Shown piece by piece: positions 19,183 through 29,749 of a stretch of 64,000 nt of DNA. The notes beneath the pieces are model-generated. The model saw nothing but the letters and a program-made list of their open reading frames with translations, searched no databases and had not been told where the DNA came from. A program made the translations under genes and the position numbers. The DNA is taken from positions 27,836,001 through 27,900,000 of the forward strand of contig NC_079875.1 in NCBI RefSeq assembly GCF_029227915.1. Reading direction: 5' to 3'. The stretch comes from Hydractinia symbiolongicarpus (lineage: Eukaryota > Cnidaria > Hydrozoa > Anthoathecata > Hydractiniidae). Positions within the stretch are counted from its first letter, which is position 1. Every line of letters starts with the position of its first letter.

Positions 19183-21091
19183 TTATATTACATATATTAC
19201 TTTGATATAATGTGACACACTATTTTTTTTAATATTATTCTGACAGGTAGAACATAGCCAAGTTTTCGGTGCTCTTGTTATCTTCACACAAGAATAATGG
19301 AACCATTCTATGTCACATGAGCCTAAATTGTCACAACCAATCATAGGTGGGAAGGATGGTCTTCTGCATATGCAATACACCTTTTCTTCATTTAGTAACT
19401 TGGGATCACTTTTCCGAGTGACAAGCTCTGGTAACAAAACCTTTTCGAATACAATGGCCAGTTTTTCACGAAGTTTCCGACAAAATGGTTCATTTTTTGT
19501 AACCCTGATCAGAAAAGTATCATTTTCTTGCTTTCCTTGTGATAAAACAAAGAAGTCACAATAATTCATTTTAGTTACTAACATTTGATGTTGTACTTGG
19601 ATGCATGATTTTTTTTGAATTTCCCAGCTTTATCAATGGGACAATTTTTATCGTTTCTCCATAGCTTCAAACTTTTTTTATATTTAAATGGGCATTTGAT
19701 CTCAACTAAACTCTGACCATGACATTTGCACTTCACTAATCCATCAGGGCTTGCTGCAAGATATGGAAAGTTTGGATCAATATGAAGTCCAGTTGTGACA
19801 ACTTGGAGATCAACATGGTGTTGTTTGACATGCTGTTCATATACTGAACGAGCTCTATTCTCCATTCTTTTCCCATATCTTGCTGCAACAACGTCAACAG
19901 GCTCTTTATATTGCATGATGGTCTCAATTAACGTTTTTGTTTTTTTCAAATCTGAAGTGAAGGCAAGTTTTGAAACTGAAGCTGTTATTCGCCCAGCTCG
20001 ATGTAGCATCCATTTGTCGCTAAGGCTTTGAGCTTCTGTGAATTTTTTCAAGTTTTCAAACTGTATATCAAAGCACGAGGATTTGTATTGATTGTAATTT
20101 TTTTGAGCAATGTTATTTATTTCTATTTCATTTTTATTTATGGCAGCGGAGTCGTATATGTATGTCAATGGTTCAGGAAGAATGTTTTTTTCATTTTCAT
20201 CCGCAGTTTCTGTTTCGCTATCATCATGGTGTGTTGTTTCACCTAAATCCAGACTTATATTTTTAAGTACAACTGCATCTGGAGCAATTTGACTGAGTGA
20301 AATCCACTGTTGTTTTTCCTCTTCTGTTACGAATTTCAAGGGATCCATTGATGTGAATCCTTTTAATTCACCTTCAAAAGGTTCGTCTATAGTAGGCAGG
20401 ACTTCGCTTTTTTTTGGTCTTTTGAAGTTTATGTGCTTCAGAGGTGCAGGGTGTGCTCTTTTTCTAGATTTTTTCCATGAGCATAATTTGCTTGTGCAAG
20501 CTTTTTTGTTTAACTCCAATGTAGCACAAGCAACCAGTTTGAACAAAAGGGCAGCAACATGACTGCATGCCGAGCCAAGGCTAAAAGTAGCCAAAATTTT
20601 ATTAGTCACTTCAAAAAGAAAAAAAATTGTTAGTGAAGAAGGAAAGCTAATGTGAATTTTTACCCAGCAACGCAGGTACAATTTGCTGAAAGTACCCATC
20701 CACTTGTGTGTAAAATGATCCATACATCATATAGTTTTTGCTTTTGTCCTTATCTCTGACTAGGTAGTACGAAGGATTTAATGTAGCAAAATTCAACGTC
20801 TTTCAAGAGGTGGCAATAAACATCTTGAACATGCCCAGAAAGATAAAAGTTGTAAGCTTCTAAGGATTTATAAGCTTTCAAAGATTCATTTGTAAATTCA
20901 CTGGGTGTATGGATGAGATAGACATACAAATCCATATGCGTAACATCGGGTAGCAATGATACATCGTCGCTCCAATCTTCTCCCTTCAGTGAAAAAGGGT
21001 CGCGTAGGAGTGTTCCGTTGGCAAGCGTGAGTTTTTTTGAATAATGCTGTTTATCTTCACTTACTAATTTCGAGAAGTATTCGGTCGACAT
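19183..21091 (-). CDS. SWIM-YqaJ nuclease with C-terminal PHD finger, copy C
   Basis: From MSTEYFSKLVSEDKQHY (21091) the order is an N-terminal region (DVTHMDLYVYLIHTPSEF, LEAYNFYLSGHVQDVY), a SWIM finger NCTCVAG / LGSACSHVAALL split by an intron at 20663-20581, an acidic spacer, and YqaJ with HRAGRITAS, YGKRMENRA and ASPDGLVKCK..SLVEIKCP (catalytic D..E-x-K). The late region has YCDFFVLSQGK and LPELVTRK, and the end is a PHD finger YCICRRPSFPPMIGCD..WFHYSCVKI..WLCSTC. Frames change near 20750 and 19580, so it is probably broken twice. The intron sits at the same place as in copy B. Fusion of a histone-tail-reader-type finger to the nuclease is the unusual point. Confidence 0.75.
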
Positions 21092-21599
21092 ATTGGAAGT
21101 GAAGACCACGAGGCGGCCGCTTTCGTTTTGTCGCATTATACTCTGTACAACTCTTGGTCTGTGTTTATACCTCGCGTACATATTTTGGGCTGTATCAATT
21201 ACCCACAAAAATTTCCAAGGCAAGGATATAAAAACGTCGCAGTTTAAACGCAGCTATTTAGTCGAACACAATGCAGGACTTGCTTACTCGCGTACTCCTG
21301 GTGTGTAGGCTTGTAAAGCCGAAGTAATGGTCGAGAATAAAAGCCCGCGATAGAGAATATCATTAAAATCTTAGTAACGGAGTTCATAATGGTAGTGCAA
21401 GTTTCGATCGAAAGGTTTGTTTACTTTTTAAGCGATTTAAAACGATCGTTTAATAAGCAATTACCCTATTTGTTTACTATCTTGCCTGCCATTTTGCCTG
21501 TCGATTTGCGCAGAGGCTTGGGAACTGGTTATGTGACGTCACACGGAAATTCGTCTATATAAAAATGTGTAAAAAATATTGAAACTATTTAACCATATA

Positions 21600-21785
21600 T
21601 ATGGCTGACTATCGCTACCTAGCTAGGTAGCTAAACTTCTCATTCAAAATGAAGTTAACAGCTAGCTAGCTATTTATCTGATTCTTTATATATAAACCTT
21701 TTTTAAAAAAAAATTTGGTCAATACGAGCTGTATATAAATGCTAAATGTATAATACCTGCTAGCTATAGCTAGCTAGCTAGGATT
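21600..21785. repeat. GCTA-rich microsatellite patches
   Basis: GCTAGCTAGCTA-type runs occur at 21628-21645, 21661-21672 and 21760-21781. Similar short runs are scattered through the window (5800, 13095, 15185, 27480-27710). They look like a genome-wide simple repeat of this species. Confidence 0.6.
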
Positions 21786-21865
21786 TTTACTATGCCCAAA
21801 AACTGGCCTGGTCAATTTAACAGTTTTTTGTTTTTCGATTCGCACATTAAAACAAAGAGAGAAAA

Positions 21866-22145
21866 TAATTTACAAAGAGGTGGCAAGCCACCGCAATGAT
21901 GACCTGTTAGATCTTTGGAAATAAGCTAGAGGTTGTACTCCTCTAGAGAACATGCCTCTAAAAGCACAATTCTCCCTTTTGACAAGGAATTAATTAAAAA
22001 AAATATAAAAAAATAAAAAGGACACAACACATTTGATGAACAGAACTTTAACCAAGGGCAGGTAGGTTTTGACCCATATTTCTGAACCTAAGTACCCTGG
22101 ATGTCTAGCTGGGTCACCTCGAAGGGGTCCGCGGACGGTCATCAG
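21866..22145 (+). repeat. SINE-like repeat, copy 2, uninterrupted
   Basis: This is the intact form of the repeat broken at 4 kb: GGTGGCAAGCCACCGC, hairpin AGAGG-TTGTACT-CCTCT, GGACACAACACATTTGA, then CCCTGGATGTCTAGCTGG and GGTCCGCGGACGGTCATCAG. It serves as the empty site that fixes the boundaries of the CACTA-like element. Confidence 0.75.
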
Positions 22146-22332
22146 CAAAACAAAAAGCATCATATATCCTAAATATGATGTTTTAAGTGCCTGAGAATGG
22201 TTGTTGGGTCTTGCAAATAACCATAGTCATAAGAAAAAAAGATAGTCTAGAGGCAACGACCACCGACATTGTTTACGCAATGTATCCTTAACTTAGGTAG
22301 GACGACCCTCCGATATTGCACGAAAGTTAAAC

Positions 22333-23543
22333 ATGGCGGCTTCAGCACAGGAAGATTACTTAGCTGGTGACGAACTTGATGACTTGTTTCAGTTACTTGA
22401 TGGTGGTTTTCTTGACGATGATGCAATTTTTAATGCAGATGTGAACGCTGTAGTTACTGAAGTAATGGATAACGAAAAAAATAAAGCTGTTTATCGTTGT
22501 CAACATTGTGAAATAATTTGTAAATCACAACGTGGTCTTACTAGGCATTGCAATGTTAAACATACATCAGCAACTATCACAACAAATTCTTGTGACTCTA
22601 GTATTTCCATACCACAGCTGTCAAAGGAAGAACAATGTTTGAAGAAATTTCACCCCTTAACTTTAAAATTAATTGTAAATAAATGTGCTGATTCATGCTT
22701 TAAAGATTTGTGTTTGCCTGAAAATATTAGATGCTTGTCTCGAAAGAAAATTTTTTATTTTCAACTGATGATGCTATTGAACTATGGAACAAGTTCAGAC
22801 CAATGATTGAAAAATATTCTGGGGATGCTGAAGATTTTTACATGTATTTTTATGGCATGTTGAAGGAAAATATCCTACCATCAAAATTTGAAGAAACACG
22901 ATTTAGCAATATTTTACTTGCAGAAGTGGCAAATCATATGTTGACCCATTTATCAGGCATTGGTAAAGATACACCCAAAGACCTACAGGTGGCAGAAATT
23001 TCAGAAAAAGAGCTCAAAAGTTTAGATTATCTTGGTGGATATATTCTTCACAAGCTACATTCTAGGTTTCGATTTTCAAAGGCTACTTTAACAAATCGCA
23101 CACAATTTATTGCACTGCTGCAAGCATGTAAGGTTGATAGCGATGATTCTCAGACATATATTAATATTCGTGATCGTGGAGGTTTGTGGAGAGTAAACAA
23201 AAAAATGCAAGCAGTTTTCGTTAAATGTGAACAAATATTTCGGTTGTCAACTATTAATTTCCAAACCAAATTGGTATGTCACAACATAGTCCACAAGATG
23301 CTAGAAAACCCTTTAATTTTATCTAATTTTAAAAGTGCCTGTTATGAAGTGGAGCCACAAGTTGATGAAGAAGTTAGTTTAAACTTGTTGGAGCATATGT
23401 TAACATTGTTTACTAAAGTTCGCACCTTTTCATATGCTAAAGATATTCGTGAAAAACACAAGGCTGCTAAACAGAATTCAAAAAAACGTGCTTTGAGAGT
23501 TGAACTAAAGAAAACAGCTATTACTAAAGAACTGGGACATTAA
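22333..23543 (+). pseudogene. C2H2-finger protein of the P-like element, one frameshift
   Basis: From the ATG at 22333 the protein has an acidic N-terminus, a C2H2 finger YRCQHCEIICKSQRGLTRHC ending NVKH, then a long domain without known motifs: FHPLTLKLIVNKCADSCFKD, then in the next frame LSKENFLFSTDDAIELWNKF, LDYLGGYILHKLHSRF, RDRGGLWRVNK and a Lys-rich C-terminus. The frame changes at 22735-22755 next to AAGAAAATTTTTTA. LGGYILHKL is reminiscent of a segment in P/THAP9 transposases, so it could be an accessory protein derived from a transposase fragment; this is inference. It is convergent with the transposase. Confidence 0.6.
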
Positions 23544-23556
23544 ATGTTTGCCAAGT

Positions 23557-23941
23557 CCTAGACATGGACTAAAAAAACTGTCAAAAAGGCTATTTTTATA
23601 GCCACAAATTTTCAAAAAACATGTTTTGGCTTTAACTTATATGTTTTATTCTACGTGCCTGATATATTTATTTACATTGTTTATTTAAACTTTATTATTG
23701 TTAAGAAATTAGGAACGACAGTTATTCACAGGTTTTGTCGATAACGCCAAATATTCTCAGTGACTTATAAATCAAATACCATGTGTACCTACAAAATTTT
23801 GTTTTCTGCTAGAACCCTCCAGTCCCCAGTATAAAGGGGACTAAAGAATGTGACCAAAAATATTGATAGCCAGTGTAATGTTTTTTTTTAAAATTGTGGC
23901 TATAAAAATAGCCGGTTTGACAGTTTTAATCCATGTCCGGG
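23557..23941. repeat. Inverted-repeat pair with internal hairpins between two convergent genes
   Basis: The arm at 23557-23612 (GACATGGACTAAAA.. ACTGTCAAA..GGCTATTTTTATAGCC ACAAATTTT) is the imperfect inverse of 23890-23941. Each arm also contains the small perfect hairpin GGCTAT-TTTT-ATAGCC. The 280 bp between has no coding. It could be a symmetrical pair of 3'-end/polyadenylation regions of the two genes or a nested MITE of about 385 bp; no target duplication is evident. Confidence 0.65.
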
Positions 23942-23950
23942 ATGTAGCAT

Positions 23951-26671
23951 CTATTGAGAGTTTTTCTTTCTTTTTGGCAATGAACTATCATCAATAAGGT
24001 TAAATTTGCTACTACCTGAGGCACAAACATTTCCAGCAATTGGTCGTACAGAAAATTGGCTTTTGATGGTGTTATCATTATAGCCTACATCTCTCACTGA
24101 CGGGTTGTCACGGCGTGATCCAATAGCACGTTGTCTGCCAAAATAATTTTCTAAATCATCCTGGCAAAATCTTTCTGACAAAATATAACGTACGCCATGT
24201 TCAAGTAAGAATTTACAGACTTCTTTAAAGGAATGTACAGTTATTTGTAATCCTTCATAAGTCTTCCAAGAGATGAACATATTCGATCTTGCCTGTGCAG
24301 TATAAGGATGATCATTGCGTTCTTTAATCGATTCCTTCCATAATTGGAAATAAGAGAGAAAATCGTCCAGCCAGGTGAAACGGATATCATCGATAGATTC
24401 ATATGGTCTTAAAAATGGTTTTCTCTTCAATTCATGGTCAACAGTGTTTTTAACATTAAGGCAGTCAAAAAACTTATTCATCATGATGCAAAATTGTGCA
24501 GTGCCAGCTGCTTCAGGTGGACCAAACTCATTAATTATATTTCCAACTGTTTCACTTAGTACTTGTGCAGCCAAACGGACTCTCATTTTAGAATAAGGTG
24601 TCAAATTTATGTGATCATTTGTCAACTTGTGCACTAACTTTAAGCCACTTTCAAGATCTTCATGATATAACTGAGATATGTGACTCCAAAGTACAAAAAA
24701 CCCACTGTTCCACATGTACCGTGTTGCACTACCAGAACCAGAGTTGGACAGACAATTGCGAGCTGTTTTAATGAGATGGGGTACATCAGCAAAAAAATAT
24801 ATAAAACGTTTATCTGTAGCATATAGGTTGATGGAACGATACACTACATTTTTTTCTGACTCTCCACATAATAACTTGTGCATTCTAAAAAAACGACGGT
24901 TTGGAGAAGCACCATCAGCTGTAGCAGCAATAACTTTTAAATTTATTTGCTCTAAATAAGAAACTGCTTTCCAAAAAATAGGCATGAGCTGAAATGAGGT
25001 AATACCGGTGGTAGCAAATGTCGCAAAACTGAATGACAATGGGTTTACGATGCTTTTAACAAGAAAAACGAGGACGTGGGATGCTAATTCTTTTACATTT
25101 TTGAGTGTTGCAAAGTTTGTATTAATATCACCTAGGTCCACAAAACCAATTAGTTCACCTGTGTACTTATCCCACACCAAATCTTCCTGTATCTTCATCT
25201 CGTCAAATAGTATGGTGAAAGATCTTCAATAATTTGATAGTTAAATCTTCTGGTTGGGCGAATGTAGTTTCGGTAATCTCGCAAAGTACGCAAACTGGGA
25301 AGGACTAATATTCCAGAACCAGTGTTTTTATCAAATCGCAAGTCGGAATATGCAGAGGAAGATTTAGCAGCTAGATTCAAACAGTATTTGATGATCATAG
25401 GATGGTATCTGACACTATGTGGACTAGAAGGTTGCACATACTTTTGTTGCTTCTCCCAAAATAACTTCATAAAAGGTGGAACAGCCTCTCTGTCACAACC
25501 AGTAAAAATAGATATTAGATCTTTACTTAACGCAGGACTTACATTTTCAGAGTGACTTTCTAAAGCATTTTTTATTTCTGCAATTTCCTTTTCCAATCTC
25601 TTACAATTTAGTCTTTGATTTTGCAGAGTTAATTTTATCCTTTCAGGGGAGGTAAATTTAATCGGTGCCTTCAATTTAGCTGGTTCAAGCATCTTTTTTT
25701 CTTTTCGGGTGTCACTATACATAACCTTTCTCACAACATAAAGGTTATGTATAGTGACACCCGAAAAGACAAACATCCATGTTTACAGTGTGACACTGTA
25801 AACATGGATGTTTGTCATTGGTGGATAGCAGCATCCTGCAATCATTAGACCGGTAGTATTCATCTTGGTGTAGATGAGATTGAAATGACTGCTGTTGGAA
25901 GGAGAGGTAATTAAACTTTTTAGGTATGACATGTTTTTGATAGTTAAATTCTTTACCAGGATCAAGCATAGTAATACCTCCACATAATATGTAGTTATTG
26001 GTTAATTCAAAAATAAAACTTGAAAGTGTAATGTTATAAAATGTTCGATTGTATAACGAATAAAAGACATGGTCATCAGGCAACATCCAACCATAAACCC
26101 TTACAGAAAATGCTAATGATTGGTCTATAAATACTTCATACTTTGGTAGGATATGATCTGTGGTAAAACATGTAACAATGACTAAAGTATCCTGCACACC
26201 AACATGCCAACTTTTACTTAATGAAAGTTTCACGATGCGTTGTTTAAAATCAGAAAAACTTTTATAAATTGTGGAAGGAGATGGTGGCGGAGATAAATCT
26301 TGAAAAACTAGGAATTCCTCACGCTTTTGTATAGAAGTGGTTGAACGACTTTCACTACTAATGGTGACAGTTTGAAAACTTTTTTTAGGAAGATTCAGAT
26401 ATGGTATTTCCCCTTCTTTTAGTGACTTACGTGTAGGGTAAACATAAAATTGATCAGGCGAGAAATGACGTTCGCAAATATATAACTTGAAGGTATCAAT
26501 ACGCTTTCTCAGCTGCTTATCAATCACACGATCCTTTGTTATGATGTTGATCAATTTCTCACCCCATGTCTTGTTGAAATCACTATTTGGCAAAGGAACT
26601 TTGAAAATACTTATATCCTTATGTCTTCTGGAAGTGGAACAACCAAATATTGCGCAATTTTCCCCAGGCAT
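23951..26671 (-). pseudogene. THAP-domain P-element-like transposase
   Basis: The start MPGENCAIFGCSTSRRHKDI (26671) is a THAP C2CH finger, closed by ICERHFSPDQFYV. The middle includes PAKLKAPIKFTSPERIKLTL with a coiled coil (LNCKRLEKEIAEIKNALES), then the P-type catalytic region: LVWDKYTGELIGFVDLGD (D), ATADGASPNRRFFRMHKL (D), and late LSERFCQDDLENYFGRQRA (E). Similarity is to P/THAP9 transposases, which use GTP as cofactor. It is broken by the palindrome block at 25700-25816 and by a frameshift at 25195-25230. Otherwise full length (~900 residues). Confidence 0.85.
25700..25816. repeat. Two abutting palindromes inside the P-like transposase gene
   Basis: Palindrome 1 has 30-bp perfect arms (25700-25729 and 25740-25769) around a 10-bp loop. 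Palindrome 2 is a 49-bp palindrome (25768-25816) that is perfect apart from its central base and begins as the first ends. They lie in the coding sequence between HPCLQC and the continuation MYSDTRKEKKML, and convert one reading frame into antisense twice. Such abutting inverted duplications suggest template switching during replication or repair, or an assembly or cloning artefact. Confidence 0.9.
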
Positions 26672-26853
26672 ATTAGAATAAACATCAAACTGTTATGAAA
26701 TCAAACCAAAACATACAGGCAATTATACGCCATTTTGAACTTCTGTGCAGGATCGGAGATCTGGGTGCGAGCTTCATTTGCTTGCAAAAACATAAAACAA
26801 TAGGCCATTGTTTGTCACCAAACTATCTTTTTTTCTTATGACTATGAAATAAC

Positions 26854-29030
26854 AGAGCATATGTCCTAAGATTGGGCAGAACAGCGCTATACTTTAGCAA
26901 TCGTTTTGCTACACGATTTTGTGTATTGTCAACAATTTTACGAATCTAATCTAATCTCTTATAATAATACGGAGAGTGTGTCCGTCTGTCTGTGACAGGC
27001 AAAGTGGATGTGTTCATTTTCCTTTGATGTAGCCGAAATTTCCTTTGAAGTCTCCGAAAAAGTTATATCCATTTTGCCAGCGGGTTTACTTTGTTTACAT
27101 CACGTGATCTAAATGAAGCAACTTGATTTGCTGAAAAAATTTTTACGGCTAACTCCCGAAAAATGGTAACCCTCGACACAAAAGCAACAACAAGAAAACA
27201 GCCCCTTCGTCTTGAAAAATTGCAAAAAGTAATTCAGAGAAAGAAAAGTCCAAGAAATGAAGTGAGAAGTGGTAGCTAGAGCTAGAAGTAAAGTAGTAAA
27301 GTTAGAAGAAGAAAGTAGAAGCTAGAGGTTGAAGTGGATTTGAAATCACAAATAGTAAGAACTTTGATGTTTTTAGACATTTAGTTTTTATGTCACTGGA
27401 GCAAGCAGACTCGCATTTTCCAAGAAAAGCCTCAAATTCTTGAAGTTTACTATTGTTTCTCTTTATATGTGTTTTACTAAGCATAAATAGCTAGCTTTAG
27501 TTTTAGCTAAGTGTTCCCAGTTTAAGTATATTTAACTGGGGGTCTTAGCTACTGTTAGCTAGCTAATGTTGTCCTCCATGGGCTAGCTCTAACCTATGAC
27601 TTATATTGTTATTCCTCTTTTTTAATTATCTATAGCTAGCTACCTTAGTTTCCAAACTTCTTTTCTTTTATGAGCACGAATTATGTTGTAACAAGCTAGC
27701 TAGCTATCTACCTACAAAATCTTTAAAGACTTAAACTTTTGCAGATGTATTTTATATTTCTTTTCGCATTTCCTGTAAACTTTACAAAGGGACCACGTGC
27801 AATATGACAAGTGGAATATTTTTTTTTCCAGAATTTAAAGCGTGTGTGTTAAGTTATTTTTTATTGTTTTGTTTCTGACATCCTGTTTAACTTTCGTCAG
27901 CCTACATGTAAAATGCCAGGTTATTTTTACAGGGGGGTGTAGCTAGACATTTGATTGGAAATTTACATGGGTTTTTGACTTTATTTTAATTTATGAGAGG
28001 ATGGTCGTTCGGTTCGGGAAGGTTGTACTGCTGTTTTTTAAAATTTTCTGTAAACTTTTGTGGGAAAAAGACCACATGCAATATACTGAAAGCACAAATT
28101 TTGTAGAATTGGCCTCCACTAAAGGCTGTTGTGTAAGCTAATGGGTTTTTCATAGTTCGTATTATAAACTTTTGTTGGGGAGAACTAAACTGTATGTGAT
28201 GTCATTTTTGCTGGAAGAAAATTCCATGGTTTCACGTTTTTGTTAAGAATTTTATAATTGTGGTAATATATAACTGTTTTTGGTGATGATGAAAAAACTT
28301 TTTTGTTTTTTATATTTTATGAAATGCCTGATTTTTCTATAATTTGATGTGTTTCATAACCTTTTTGTGGAAGATTTATGGGCAATAGCAATATGGAACA
28401 TGCTAAATGAACTGATTTTTGTTGATTTGGATGTGCTCCTCAAAAACCGATCTGTTTTACATTTTGTGTTAACTTGTGTGAGGACGGACCGTATATACAC
28501 TCTGTTTTCCAAAAGTAATATCTTTGTTGATTCAAATTTACTCCTTATTTATTTTTGACATTCACGTTAAAATGGTTGGTAAAGGTAACTACAGATAGAT
28601 CATCATACAAAGGAAAATTTTTTTGTGTTCTTAACCTGTTAATTTTTACAATTTGTGTATATTTTTGGGAAACAGGATAGTATGTAATTGAATAAATGTT
28701 TTCCAGATATAAATTTGATGTTTTTTGACACTTCTGATTGAAATATTAAAGGTTTTCAACGAAGTAAATATTTGAGATGTGTTATTTCTGACTTTATTAT
28801 TATTGTTAGTGTTGTACTTGATTCTAACATTATTTTGATTAGTGTTTCAAGCTCTACACATAATCTTTGTTGATTCAAGTTTATTCTTTGCTCATTAATT
28901 TTTTGACATTTATGTTTAAAATTGTTGGTAAGGGGAGTGCGGAACTAAAAGAGAAAATTTTTGTGTTCTTAACTGGTTGATTTTTACATTTTGTGTAAAT
29001 TTTTGTGGGAGAGGATGGTAATGCTCTGTG
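26854..29030. other. Long non-coding stretch with degenerate repeats
   Basis: No convincing coding. Bases 26885-26950 match 11042-11105. Around 26965-27000 is ATACGGAGAGTGTGTCCGTC, a composition often seen at ends of dispersed invertebrate repeats. GCTA microsatellites occur at 27480-27710. From 28505 to 29020 a ~350-bp unit is roughly repeated twice: TTTGTTGATTCAA..TTTTTGACATT..GTTGGTAA..TTTTTGTGTTCTTAAC appears at 28520-28640 and 28863-28980. Confidence 0.45.
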
Positions 29031-29039
29031 TAATTCCCA

Positions 29040-29336
29040 TCAAACAGCAACACGAGAGACGGAAATTGTGAACAGCGAGTGGTTAACACCTTAAGTTCAA
29101 TTAAAACGTTTCATCACGTCAAATGGTCAAATCTCAAAACAAGTGTCGCCAGTTTCTTGTTTCACAGACTTCTTATTCCTTCCTGTTACCATCGACCCTG
29201 AGGTGAGAGGCCGTAAGCACTTTAAGATCAGAGCGCTTATAAACCACTCTGGTTCTCTTAATAATGGGCACTATACATCCTTTGTTCAAGACCAAAAGAC
29301 AGACCAGGGCTGTGACACAATGTGACGTTCGGAAGA
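29040..29336 (+). pseudogene. USP C-terminal fragment, third divergent copy
   Basis: Sense sequence contains NSHQTATRETEIVNSEW, then VQLKRFITSNGQISK and LPVTIDPEVRGRKHFKIRAL, then INHSGSLNNGHYTSF with the catalytic His box. These align with the USP domains at 8 kb and 63 kb but are clearly diverged. One stop interrupts it near 29090 and it ends at a stop at 29325. It shows that USP-like sequence in this neighbourhood belongs to more than one family copy. Confidence 0.7.
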
Positions 29337-29364
29337 AACTTAACAGCGTAAAAGTAATATGCAG

Positions 29365-29555
29365 CTGTTAATTATTACTACCACTTTCGAAAAGATTTCC
29401 TTGCACTCTACGGATTGACCCATAGTGAAAAAACCTTTTTAGATGCAGACTTTGCTCAAAAGCTAAACGATATAAATTGCGAGTTCTATTGCAGACCTCA
29501 AGTTGCTATATCAGAAATGGCCTCCAGAATTGTGGAAAACTTAAGAGTATGTGAT
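29365..29555 (+). other. Probable single exon of unrecognised gene
   Basis: After an acceptor-like ATATGCAG, an open stretch reads NYYYHFRKDFLALYGLTHSE, then DADFAQKLNDINCEFYCRPQ and ISEMASRIVENL before AGAGTATG. Composition is protein-like. No family recognised; it may belong with the exon starting at about 29750. Confidence 0.35.
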
Positions 29556-29749
29556 TAAAAATACTCAATGCATGGAAGAAAAAAACATGTCTAGATTTGT
29601 CACAAAAATACAAAAAATATTCCCAAGTTTGAATGTCATAAACTCAAAGGCTAACGTTAATGGTATGCAAATTTTAAGACAATTGAAATTTAATCAATAA
29701 TTGTGTTCTATTTTTTAAATTATTTGATAAAGCAAACCTCATATTTTAG

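Larger units (their letters stand above)
17361..21561. mobile_element. ISL2EU-like DNA transposon, copy C, near full length
   Basis: TATAGACGAATTTC at 17362 is repeated in reverse complement at the right end (GAAATTCGTCTATA, near 21547-21560). Further inverted blocks lie inside: CTGCGCA and ATCGACAGGCAAAA at about 17398-17440 and 21490-21515. Convergent genes inside encode a THAP-DDE transposase (plus) and a SWIM-YqaJ-PHD nuclease (minus). At 4.2 kb it is the most complete member here; copy B carries the same two genes in flipped orientation. The flanks are TA-rich, so a 2-bp TA or AT target duplication is possible but cannot be proved. Confidence 0.75.
22222..26846. mobile_element. P-superfamily DNA transposon, 4625 bp, ends and target duplication visible
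   Basis: Both ends carry a ~25-bp terminal inverted repeat beginning CATAGTCATAAG and ending AAAGATAGT. The flanks are AAATAAC at 22215-22221 and AAATAAC at 26847-26853, a 7-bp perfect direct duplication; P elements make 8-bp duplications. Inside are a minus-strand THAP/P-type transposase (26671-23951) and a convergent plus-strand C2H2 gene (22333-23543), with an inverted-repeat pair between them. Two breaks in the transposase suggest it is no longer autonomous. Confidence 0.85.

Noticed and set aside
26960-27010. Helitron/Helentron terminus, suggested by ATACGGAGAGTGTGTCCGTC
   Set aside because: No matching opposite end or hairpin could be found, so the boundary is not supported.
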